A stretch of DNA of 64,000 nucleotides from Bradysia coprophila (Eukaryota > Arthropoda > Insecta > Diptera > Sciaridae). Positions 15,001 through 25,719 of this stretch are shown one piece after another (the first letter of the stretch is position 1; each line of letters starts with the position of its first letter). The notes beneath the pieces are model-generated. The model saw only the letters and a list, made by a program, of their open reading frames with translations, ran no database searches and was not told where the DNA came from. The stretch lies in assembly GCF_014529535.1 (NCBI RefSeq), contig NW_023503616.1, forward strand, positions 3,720,001-3,784,000. The letters run 5' to 3'. Made by a program: the position numbers and the translations under genes.

Positions 15001-18000
15001 GTAATTAAATGTATGTTAAACCTGATGAAGTAAAAGATTTTGCATGTAACCAAGGCGAAACTTTTATAACGTGGTCCAGTTAATAAATCACTTGGGAGAG
15101 TTTCTTCAATGTTTTTGAAGTAATATATTCAATCAATGCAACGTGAGCTTAAACCATGTTTTAACCTTTTTTTCCCTATTACTGTTGAGTGACAAATCAG
15201 TTTGAAAAGCTAGCGATGTGAGTGATGTAGGTGAGAATGTAGCATGTCATTTTTAGCAGTGTTATAACGCTTCGAGACCAGGCCACGTTACTTTCGATGC
15301 CAAATAAGTCTAATGCATATTTGGGTTAAGAATTGGTTCAAGCTGCCCTTGAATATTATGCTTCCTAACAATCGCTCTCTTTACATATCATTGAAATATC
15401 CCGTTCAAATTCACAGGTCTGGTGATGATCTCGTCATTGATGATTTTGACAGCGATGGCAATGTTCACATTTCCAAAGAATCTTAAAGGGAACAGAATTC
15501 CGCCACCAATAAAAATGCGAGAAATCGAAGCTCAAAAGAAGTTGGAAAAACAAGACGAAGACTCCAAGCCAAAATTAAAAGACTTTCCGAAAACAATCAA
15601 AAGACAATTGAGCAACGACATTCTCATGTTTCGTACGGCTTCGTCGGTACTGCATTTACTTCCAGTAGCTGGTCTATACACATTTCTCCCGAAATATTTG
15701 GAATCACAATTTCGGTTGCCAGCTCATGATGCTAATCTAATCTCTGGAATCGGCGGTATATTGGTTATGGGCATTGGTATCGTCATTTCCGGTGTAGTTA
15801 TATTGAAATTCAGCCCTACTGCCAAATCGGTTGCTGCATGGATTGCATTTACAGCTGTGGTCTATTCAGGTATTTAAATCGATTTTTTTTTAAATTTGCG
15901 CAGGTTAATAATGTAAGAAACTAAAACTACAGCTGGAATGGCAATTCTCATGTTCGTTGGGTGTAGCATGGACGATTTCGCTGGATTTAACAATGGATTA
16001 AGCGTTAGTTCGTAAGTAGCATAAAATATTTAATTTGCTGGTCCGAACTACGGTACAACATTTATGATCAGTTCCTTTCTGAAACGATAAAGATTTAATT
16101 TGATTTTCTACATTGTCAGTTCCACAATTCCCAAATTCGAGCCGATGTGTAACTCTACATGTCAATGTGACTCAAGCAAATTTTCGCCCGTGTGCGGAGC
16201 AAATGGGGTTATCTACTTCTCATCGTGCCATGCTGGTTGTTCATTGTCAAGCATTGACAATGGAAAAACACTGTTTTCCAATTGCGACTGCATTGACAAC
16301 CGTATGAAATGAACAAAATCAAATTGACCTCGATATCAGAATAAAAAATTTTCCACTTCTTACAGCCAATGATCACGGACCGGATGCAGTTAGCGGTTAT
16401 TGTGACGGAAACTGTAAAAGCTTCCTTTTGTTCATTTCGTTATTTTCGTTCTTTGTGTTTATGCATTCGACTTCGGAAGTTGGTAGCATGTTACTCATCA
16501 TGCGGTGTACGGATCCAAAAGGTCCTTTAAACTAATTTTTTGATTGTTGTTGTTTTCACAAATGCAAATCCGTTTCCACATTTCAGATAAAGCCATGGCA
16601 ATGGGCATTATACAGTTTGCCATAGGTCTGTTTGGCAACGTTCCTTGTCCTATTATTTACGGGGTGGTGATCGATTCAACGTGTTTGGTTTGGGAGACAA
16701 TTTGCGGCAAGGCTGGAGCTTGCTCATTGTATGACATCGACGATTTCAGACATTTCTTTCTCGGTGAGTTAGGAAGGAAAAATACCCAAATGTCTTAATC
16801 TCATTTTATTTTTGCGTAACTCAGCTTATGATTCTATCGCAAATAGCTGTGTTTGTGTGCTGCTTATCATGTATATAATTCTTATTTCTTTAAGAAGGTA
16901 TTTTGCTGTATAATATGACCCTATTTTAAGCACTTTGTGATAAAAAGCAAATGTGAAATTTTTATAAACAAAATACGAAAAAAAAATTCAATGTCAATGT
17001 TAGAGTCGTGCGTGATAACAGAAATTTTTTGTTTAATTTCACATAAATTGAAGTCCAAAATGTTATCGCATATTATATTTAACACATTAAAATAAGCAAT
17101 AATCGACGTGGTTCGATGGATGTTATTTTTATTGCCAATTCGATACGTAGGTGTGTGTCCGATGCATTTTTGATTGTTAATACTACTATAGGACACCGTA
17201 TTTGTTGTTGGTTTTGCTTTTTTCTAAAAAGAATACGTAACGAAAAGTATGATCAATTGCCTTTCTAATTGATTAGATGTTCGATAACGATAAATTTTGA
17301 TAGTGAATTAGTATGTCAAGTGAGAAATGTTTTTTTTTGCGCAATTCGCAATATTCAATTCCACCTGAAGATGGTGTCCGTGCATGTAGAGTGTGTGGGA
17401 TTCGAACAATATTTGATTATTTATTGCGATAATCTTTGTTGGACCACAGTGACCTCATTAGAAATAAATTAATTTGATAAAAAGATAAAAATCTAGTTGA
17501 GGTCACTATTGATTCATAAAATCTTCCTACAGTTTAATCTTTTATAAACGAATCGCCATACACCGATTAAATCTTTTACTTCAAATATTTTGATAATGTC
17601 TAGTGTCAGATGCAAAATCTATTACTTCTTTTTAGCAAACATTTTGCGATATAAGAACGGATTTGACCAAGTGATGAGTCTTCCATTACCAGTATTCGTC
17701 AATTCTTCCATTTTTAATTCAATGAATTAACGTAGGATTTAGAGATTATAATACAGAAAACGTTTAACATTGAACAACTAGGGAATTATAAGTAACTTCT
17801 CCATTACAAAGTGTGCACTTTTAATATTCAAACTTTACGCCAACTTATAATAATTAGACCTTAACACTTGGATTCTTTCAAATCAATAATTTTTACCTTA
17901 TGCGGAATTGAAATTAATATCCAAATATTTAAAAACTTCTCAAAGTTTTCTATTCTTTTAGTTCATTTATTGAATATGTGTTTTGTTGTATAAAATCGCA

Positions 18001-19211
18001 TTAGTCAGTGCTTTTCGTTCATTCTTGAAGTCACCATCGATAACACAAGTTAACTGTTCGTATCATGTTAATTGCATACTGAAGACGTTTTAACTTCTCA
18101 CATACGGCTATTCATCTGTTATCGATAACGACGACAAAAATAATGACAAGCTCTGGGTAATATGGTTCTTTATACAGTAAAATGCAAGTTAAAAAGATTG
18201 AAGTACAAGATTTGAAATCAACAGATTAAAAATACTTTGATCTATAGAAGTAATAGACCAGATAATAATACTGGTCATATGCTTGCCGTCTGTAACAGGT
18301 TAAAAGAGAAACAATCTTTCTAAATTAAGGCTCTAGGAAGGAGGTCAGTTTGTTTTCAATCCGACGCCAGGTTATCTGAACCCTGACTTGACTTGAACCG
18401 GATTAGATAAATTTTAACCTGACCTGAATTAACATAAAATCTGATTCGACCTGAAAAATAATAGCGTGACCTGACCAGCAGGTTTTCATGTTACCTGATC
18501 TTTGATGTAATTATTTTTTCATTTTGCATACTTATTTTCAATTAAAATTTACCTCGTATCAAGTTAGGTTAGATCAGGTCACTTCAGATCAACGGTAAAT
18601 TAGGTCAGGCACAGGTTACTTTAGTAAGAAAACATGATCTGAACCTTTTCAGGACGACTGTTTTAGGTTCAGGTCAAAATCGACCTGTTCCCAGTCTTAT
18701 TCTTAAACGAAAATACATGCAATCAAAGACAAATCATCTTACTGCAAAATAACAGTTTTAATCAAGAAAGTGTTCAGTTCATGATTCTTTGTATTCATTC
18801 TCGAGTCGACAATAAGAACTTAAGGTAACTCTAATTACTTAATTAATTTGAATTATCCTTCAATTTTTGAACTCGATTCCTCAATTTGCTGCGAATTTCA
18901 TTGTATTTCAATCATATTCAAACATCGATCCACACATCACCCAGGTCATCGCAAAACAGTTTTTTTTTATATAGTAAACCTTTACGCAATTGTTTTGGTC
19001 TTTAGTTTATTGATTTAAAAAATTTAAAATTAACATGCACCGTTCTTCTTCCTCAGGTACAACGTCTGGTATTATGCTGTTAGCTTTTGTTATGGATTTA
19101 GTCGTATGGCATAAAGCGCATCGTATAGACTTCGATCCAGATTCTAATGTTTCCGAAAACGAACTCGAAAAACCGATCACAATCATTGTACCGCCCGAAT
19201 CAACAATGTAA
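12089..19211 (+). CDS. Oatp74D: Organic anion transporting polypeptide (SLCO family), probably Oatp74D / ecdysone importer
   Basis: This is a plasma-membrane SLCO-family transporter. Exons: 12089-12673, 12808-12949, 13012-13044, 13352-13558, 13616-13792, 13861-13894, 13960-14063, 15417-15869, 15933-16011, 16120-16301, 16366-16521, 16587-16763 and 19057-19211. All introns are GT-AG and the joined frame is 827 aa. A hydrophilic, Asn/Gly/Ser-rich N-terminus of about 170 residues precedes the first membrane segment (about 176-195). Family signatures follow: GRGHRPRWIACGMVL, IGAWYLG, and DKAMAMGIIQFAIGLFGNVP near the C-terminus. About 12 membrane segments are expected. Exon 10 (about residues 605-666) encodes the Cys-rich Kazal-like extracellular loop, with CNSTCQCD, PVCG and CHAGC. 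From memory of the family, the length and the region around the first membrane segment look closest to Drosophila Oatp74D, which imports ecdysone; that paralogue call is inference. The start is the first ATG after the acceptor at 12057. Confidence 0.93.
13178..13250. mobile_element. Internally deleted copy of the recurrent MITE family in an Oatp intron
   Basis: The stretch reads AACGGCTAGTCATCCGTTGT, then within about 20 bp GACGCTTGCCGTTTCTGAAA. The two ends of the family are thus juxtaposed with nearly all the interior missing. It lies in the intron between the third and fourth coding exons of the Oatp gene. Confidence 0.5.
14941..15080. mobile_element. Decayed copy of the recurrent MITE family in an Oatp intron
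   Basis: The motif GGCCATCTGTTATCGCAAAC near 14946 is followed by ACTACAAAATAAAGCGATG, matching the left end of the copy at 9134-9300. The right boundary is not clear. It sits in the 1.35-kb intron 14064-15416. Confidence 0.4.
17983..18055. repeat. Short dispersed repeat, second copy at 42632-42700
   Basis: The segment CGCATTAGTCAGTGCTTTTC and the following GTTCATTCTTGAAG recur near 42646 as a diverged copy in a LIM-gene intron. Both copies continue with similar CATCGATAACACA / TTATTGATTACACA sequence. The element is too short and diverged to classify. Confidence 0.45.
18088..18305. mobile_element. Best-preserved internal copy of the recurrent MITE family
   Basis: This copy of about 215 bp lies in the last intron of the Oatp gene. 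The left terminus is TTTAACTTCTCACATACGGC followed by the palindromic core ATCTGTTATCGATAACGACG. The right terminus is CATATGCTTGCCGTCTGTAA with CAGGTTAAAAGA, so the ends are imperfect inverted repeats. Its interior (TTTGAAATCAACAGATTAAA) is shared, in reverse orientation, by partial copies at 41902-42055 and 45585-45755. No coding capacity. Confidence 0.65.
18345..18700. repeat. Degenerate array of AGGTCA / TGACCT motifs in the last Oatp intron
   Basis: Within about 350 bp there are many copies of AGGTCA or its complement and close variants. Examples are GGAGGTCAGT, ACCTGACCTGAA, GTGACCTGACC, ATCAGGTCAC, TTAGGTCAGG and TTCAGGTCAAAA, interspersed with CAGGTTA and ACCTGA variants. It looks like a diverged short tandem repeat with mixed orientation. 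AGGTCA is also the nuclear-receptor half-site, so a regulatory role is possible but unproven. Confidence 0.5.
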
Positions 19212-19554
19212 CATCTTACAGAATTTAGACGATTTTCAACATTTGAGGAAACGTGAATTACAATTACACGAAACTATACAAAATTTCGTTCAATTTTGCT
19301 GTGGTAAATTTAAATTACATTTTAAGAACACATTTTTTTGTAGCGTGGTAATTTTTTTTTATAAGTTTTGCATTATTCCTTTTTCATGTTCTTTTTGTAA
19401 TTGAAAATACTGAAGTGGAAAGTGTATGTGAACGGGAATGATCAACATGAATGTTCTATTTGAAATTTGTTTTAATGAATGAATGTGAATAACTATTTCT
19501 ATTCTTTGAATAGTAGATTAATCATAATCAATTTGATTATCATTGTAACAAGAA

Positions 19555-19570
19555 AAGAAATAAAGAAATT
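19555..19570 (+). terminator. Probable poly(A) signal of the Oatp gene
   Basis: An AATAAA hexamer (in AGAAATAAAGAAA) lies about 350 bp after the Oatp stop codon in AT-rich DNA. Such hexamers are frequent by chance at this composition, so the assignment is tentative. Confidence 0.4.
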
Positions 19571-22189
19571 ATTGAAGAAAATAATACGTAAAAAGCCCAT
19601 TAGTGAGTGGCGATAGTAAAATTATATTGAGGTAGTGACACACTCTTTGAAAATAAATAAAAAGTTGCACTCCAATTCAGGTGGTAAGCTTGTCAAAACT
19701 GTTGCATAGAATATGATGCACTTGTGATGGTTTCCTTCGACAAAAAATGATGTCCAACAAATTTTCTTAATTCAAAATGTCAAACAATCAGAATTAATTG
19801 AAACTCTTTCGATAATTCCAAGCTGTCGAGTTGTTCTTGAACAGTGCCCGACGAATGGGTAGGCAATATCAGGTTTAATGAAGCGTAAAGCTTCACTTCC
19901 TTAGTTTTTACAAACGTTTTGCAAAATAAATTACTAGTCTTTATCGCTCAGTCGTCGATGTCGATGCCAGTTGTCATAACCGTACATAAAAGGTTAAGTT
20001 CCACGCATTTAGTTTAATGAGTAACTAACCACGGGCGTATTACGTTGTCAGAGAAACAACCCCGAAAGAGAAAATATATTTTTGATTTTAATTGAAAATT
20101 TGTGTGAAAAAACAGAAATTAAATTAAAGAAATTTAAAATCAAAAAGTGAGTGAAAACTGATAAATTTGAAATTAAATCTAATGAGGTGAGCGTTGCTAA
20201 TATCATTTAATTTAAACAAAATTTCTGTTATTGGAACAGTGCAATTCGAATTTTACCTCCGTGGTGCTCAACAGATGAGACTTAAATTAATTTTTTTCTT
20301 TTACCCTAAATTGGGAAATTTAATGGTCGATGTTGTCGGTAAAGTTGGTGTTTTGATATGATTTAGAATCGTGGCAATTGAAAAATTATTTTATTTTGAA
20401 AATGAAAATATTTTTAGGGTCGTCAAAAGATGCAATAAATGTTTGATTTGCCAAAAGCGGCTTAAATATCTTTACCTGATTGACGAGAATTAATTTAAAT
20501 TAAGTTTGGTAACAATGATCTTTATGGGAAAAAAGGCCATCATTCAAAATACTTTTTTTTTGAGTAATCCTATACCCAGGTCAATATAAAAACCAATTAA
20601 ATCAAAACTTTGTAATAAATTAAAAAATGTAAAATATTTTTTGGGAATATCCAATTTTTTGATAACTATGTCATGCCTAACGATTTTATGTTCAATTTAA
20701 GATTAAGTTCAAAACGTTGGATATTACCGGACATAATTTTCAGTTGATGATTTGCTGTTTGTTTTGTTTTTCTGCGGATCAAAAATGGGTGATCATTGTT
20801 GATCATTTTGTCGGATTGGTAAAAAGTTATTGTTAAATATTCCATGGTTTATCCTTTCGTTAAATTTAATTGGAAAAGTTCGTTTTTTAAACTTCTAAAA
20901 TTTTGTATTTTTAATCAAAATTTTATTTAGGATACGAAAGTAAAATGTACTAATTTGACTAAAAAGAAAAAGGAAGATTGGAGATGCACTAGGAAATATT
21001 AGTTAATTCACAAATCGTTTTTGAACAAAACTTTAGAAAAATGATGAAATGGTATGTGAACTCCTTGAGTATTACACTTTTATGGTTTGAAGTGTATCAA
21101 AATTAACTTTGAACAGACGGAATCATCATTGGATGCTCTAATGATCAAAAAAAAAAAAAAATATGCAGAAGAATACAGGCCAGGAATTACGTTGATGTTA
21201 ACAACTAGCATTCAATCGGGCGATTTTAAACCTTTTCGAAGCGACGAGTGTATCGGGGTAAAATCATTCAATATGTCATTGAAAGTGATACTAGTGTTTG
21301 ATTAAAAAAATCTTTTATTTCAATTGTTGAAACATACATTTTCCTTAACCTCTTTGTATTTTTGTCATCGTCGTCAATAACATAGATGACTAGATCCGTT
21401 TCTGGAAGAATAATGAAATACAATCCTCGCTTCTCGCTGCTAGACCATTAACGTCCTCAACTTTTTCTTTTATTTCTTGAATGCCTGAATGAGAATACGT
21501 CATGATTGTCTTTTCCACATTCTCCCTCCTTTAACCCTTTTCATAGTACGTAAAACAGAAATTAAAAAAAGCAGAAAGATGCCATTAAATAATTATATAA
21601 AGTCTGCTGAATGAGAGCAATGTTCACAGGTTATAAATGAAAGTAATTTCCCGGTTATCATGCGCGTAAATATTATTATTAAACGAAGAAAAAAAAACAA
21701 ACAATAATAGTACGGTCTTGTATATAGTCCAAATGATGATGATTTTTTTATGAAATAATTTTATAAATTGTTTAGTTTTTTTATAAACAAAAAAGAAAGA
21801 ATGAGATGACTTTAAGTATAATTACTGTTATGTAGAGCTAATTTTAATTAAATTAATTATTTTTAATAATTTTTTCTCAAATTATTTTTCATTTTTTTAT
21901 ATAAAAATAAACTAAAAATAAAAAAAAATATGAAGTACCTCATTGTAAAGGAATATTTTAATTATTGAATTTAAATTAGGAAAAAATGATTATTATAAAA
22001 TGGATAAAAACAAAAACAAACAAAAAATATTAAATAATTTTTTATTATTGTAATGTTGCTATTTAAAAATAAAACAAAGAGATGAAAATAAAGTAAAATT
22101 TATGGTAAAAATATGGAGCATTTTTTGTCAACAGGTGATGCATTTATATGTTAGACATAATACGACGAAACAACAATACAATATGCTGC

Positions 22190-23590
22190 TTAAATCTCAA
22201 AACAACCAATAATACCTGTTGATTGGGACATTACGAGGGATTCTGTTGAAAACGTGCCTGCCGAAATCGGACGCTGATCTGGTGGCCTTTTTAGCCCCGT
22301 ACGAAGTACAAGTGGCTAATAGGATTACGATGCCGTGTGTAATTGATGGAATTCGAAGCAGACGGTAAGGGCAAAGTGTTTGCCTATGTTCATAGATAAC
22401 GAATCCGCAATAAAAATTTTGTCCGTCCGTCCGTCCGTCCGTCCGTCTGTCACGTCGATATCTTGAGTAAATCAAATCCGATTTCAAAAAAAAAATTTCC
22501 CTGAAAGATAGTCGAAATAGTGAGGCTAAGTTCGAAGATGGGCGATTTTAGGTCGACCCCTCCCGAGCTGGGGCCCCATACGTGATTTAACGTTTTCCAA
22601 AGATATCTGCGGCCATTCAAAGGCTACACATGTAAGTGATACGTCAAATAAAAGGTATTTACAATACCGATCGACAAAAAAAAGTTTATGGAAATCGGAT
22701 GATCGACTCGTTAGTTAGACCGCTTGGTGTGAACTAGATACAGGGCGGCAAGCCGTTTTTGCTTGTAGGTTGGCCAAATTTGAACGGATTTAGATGGATT
22801 TTGCTTTATTAGATAGTTATTGACCGTACCAATCAGGGAAAGTTCATGGAATTCGGTTTACCGGAGCGTGAGCTAGGTCTCTTGGAGTGAGCTTATATGT
22901 GGCTACTCGGCCGTACAGTGAACGTGGTGTTTTTTGTTAATATATCGAGTAAACTTTGACCGAATTTCATGATTTTTTTTTGTTTGAAAGGTATTATCGA
23001 ATGTAAAGCAGCCGTACTACTTTCTACCTCCTAACAAAATGGCCGTCGGCCGCCATTTTGGATTTTTGTAAAAACAATAGAAATCGGTGAAAATGATACT
23101 TACAAAGCTACTGATCAGTGGGAAGTGATTGGTTATGTGTGTGGGGTGTTTCAAGCATCCCAAATATGGATATCTATTTATAAATATATACAGCTATATT
23201 GAGCTATATAACGGTGTAGATAGTTCTTTTGAGCTATATACTAGCATATTTATTCGTAAATTGTTTATTTATGGGTAAATATAGGTTAATATAAATTGTT
23301 GCAAAATTTTTTAAGTTTGGGTTACAGTTGAAAGGAACGTCGTACGGGGCTTCGTAATTGCGCTATGCGCAATTTTTAAGACGTGCACATTTCATAAGAA
23401 TTTTAGGTTAGTAGGTTTAGGGTAAGAGTAGGGCGACCGACGAACTAGGGTCGCGTACGCAATAGATGTACGGGTTCGTACGGGGCTCAGTCGCAGCGAA
23501 CGCTCCGACTGTTCTGACGCGACGGCTCGTTTACATATGTGCTTAGTAAGGTAATTCCTAGAAGCAAAAAAAGAAAGAATTCCTCTCATT
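22190..23590. mobile_element. Probable degenerate transposable element, type unknown
   Basis: This block is markedly more GC-rich than its surroundings and ends abruptly on both sides. It contains a GTCC tetranucleotide run (22421-22451) and repeated CGTACG-type motifs (CCCCGTACGAAGTAC near 22294; GGGTTCGTACGGGGCT near 23470). A palindromic TTGCGCTATGCGCAA lies near 23356. The reading frames are short and show no reverse transcriptase, transposase or integrase motif. A non-autonomous element or the tail of one is the likeliest reading. The exact ends are not resolved. Confidence 0.45.
22421..22451. repeat. GTCC tetranucleotide microsatellite
   Basis: Six consecutive GTCC units are followed by GTCTGTC. 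It lies inside the probable mobile element and fits the slippage-prone (GTCC)n tracts often found within insect elements. Confidence 0.9.
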
Positions 23591-24516
23591 GTGTGGACGT
23601 GGCAGTTTTAAAATAAAAAATTAAATTTTATTTTTATAATTTTTTTTGTTTTTGTTAAAATTATTTCTTTTTAAAACTTAAACTCTTTTATTTTCCAATG
23701 TGTAAGTGGCCGTTTTTTTAAGCAAACCATACGGTTGTTATATAAAATAGCATTGAGTGCGAGACGTTGTTGTCGATATAGACGATACAAATTCCTTTGC
23801 AAGGGATTTAACTTAGATCTTTCTGTATATAGAGTCATACTGAGCCATATACGACTATATTGAACAATATTAAGAATATTCTGCTATAAAGTCCTAACTT
23901 AGCGTTATGTTTCGCCAAATCCTGATTGGATTGATCCAAGCTGCACAGCTGTTTATACGGTCTTTTGGTGAGTACACTTCGTGCGGGACTTTCAACATTT
24001 CTTTAAGCAATTTTAACGGGACGTATATTATTTTATTTTTAACCAAAAATAGAAGGGATACATAGAAAATAGCTCGTTTGAATCGTTTTTCAATTCTATG
24101 AAATAGCTAACTTTTACTTTTTCGGTTAGTTTCCCATTTTTGGAGTGAACACGTGAAAAGTGATTGCATGTCAAAGGGTAGTTATAAAAGTTTTTTTGTG
24201 ATAGCTCGAGATAGATATGTTTCTGAAAGTTGAAATTTTGTGGGAATATAGGTCTTTGACCTTTATAAAAAGTGTAATCATCGGTAAGGGCCGTCACCCT
24301 TAGAGGTGAAACACAAACACTAACTTCATTCATTCGGCACCAAAAATAGTATCCACACTCGATCCACACTCAATTTTGTTTTTGTCTTTTCACTTATTTC
24401 AGCTTGAGTTGATGTCGACGAAACATTGTCTTCAGTGTTTGAGCTTGATGAACTTGTATTTGTATTCGGGCTCAGCCAACGAAGAAGGAGATGAACTGCT
24501 ATTAAAAAAACTGAAA

Positions 24517-24727
24517 GGTGCCGGCAAAGCACCTAGCAAGGTAATAGAAAAGAATAAAGTAGTACTTTAATCAAAGTATGCGAATATTTCCATACCTTCT
24601 TTTCTTAACGTCACTGCAAAATTACCATTAAGGCTGCTAATGGTATTATTGGTATAAAAAAATACTAATCTATTTGACGTGTAAAAACCTATATTACCCT
24701 GCTAGGTGCTTTGGTGCCGGCGATTGT
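24517..24727. repeat. Inverted-repeat element with about 25-bp arms
   Basis: The left arm has GCCGGCAAAGCACCTAGCAA (24523-24542) and the right arm has TGCTAGGTGCTTTGGTGCCG, the reverse complement with a small indel. The interior of about 150 bp is AT-rich. It resembles a small terminal-inverted-repeat element; no convincing target duplication is visible. Confidence 0.45.
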
Positions 24728-25719
24728 GATTTGGGGAAAGTGGTCTGAATCAGATCCCAAACGTTTGTTATTTCGGGCGATGCAGTGCTGTTTTAATAAT
24801 TGAGTAAGTAAGGAAGAAAATTTTGTGAGGAAATTAGTTTCTTTTACATGTGTTGCTTAAAAAGAAAATATCCAAAATGATAAATAATATTTTATTTGAC
24901 GCTGCATCTGCGCTTAAACTATACACTCCGTTGCTCCTGAACTCACCAGTTACTAGCCGTTCTAACTTAGTACGCAACTCAAAGACGTTTCTGGAATGAT
25001 TTACTTGTTATTTACATATCTGTTGTGGGCGGTTTATTTTAGGCAATTTCGCGAGTTGTAGCGCGAGCAGAAGCGACATCAAGCATCTAGTGGTTGAACA
25101 AGAGTGGCCAATAAAAAAGAAACCTACGAGCGATGTAGTAATTCATTTTAATATCATAAGGCCAGATTTCTAAACTAAAACAACACTTTCAACGGAAACA
25201 CTATCTAATCAAAATAGTGAATATGGATTCAACAAAGTGAACTAACAGCAAAAAATATTTCTGTTGCCGCTCATTTTCAAATAAGTTTTTGGTGGGTTTT
25301 TTTTATGGACGATCGATATACAGCCGCTGTCACATACTTACCAGACTGTGATGCTACATTTCTCAATTAAAATAAAAGTGTACACACAGCATTGCTCTAC
25401 ATCTGGCAAAAAGATATATCATAATAAACAACTTTAAAATTCGAAAAAAAATAATAAATCAAATTACAAATAACTGATAAATAAACCAAGAAACGTGTAC
25501 AAAAACGTAAGTGACTTGGAAAGCTGTAAAATTATCGAACGAGAGACGAAAAAAAAAACAATTTCAATTCACCATCTTGTGTGGTGAGTTTTAATTCCGA
25601 TTGATTTTTTCATCATCAGATTTTCATCACACCGTCTGGGAAGGAATAACAAATAAATCAAGAAACGAATAACAACTTGTGCATTTCCAACGAAACAGAA
25701 CAATTACATCGGAACAAAA

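Larger units (their letters stand above)
19571..25719. other. Intergenic region between Oatp and transportin
   Basis: No supported gene. ORFs at 21087-21305 and 24376-24570 show no splice-compatible extension or known domain; the first contains a Lys run from a poly-A tract. Two repeat elements are listed separately (22190-23590 and 24517-24727). The last 700 bp or so, rich in AAATAAATAAA-type sequence, probably contains the transportin promoter and 5' untranslated region, but I see no decisive TATA or initiator. Confidence 0.6.

Noticed and set aside
21087..21305. 72-aa open frame with a Lys run
   Set aside because: The Lys run is a poly-A tract. There is no homology, no splice context and no promoter.
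22197..22487. 96-aa minus-strand frame with RRDRRTDGRTDGQ
   Set aside because: The Arg/Thr/Asp repeat is simply the GTCC microsatellite read through. No domain supports a protein.
24376..24570. 64-aa open frame upstream of transportin
   Set aside because: Its 3' part overlaps the inverted-repeat element at 24517-24727 and no family resemblance is seen.
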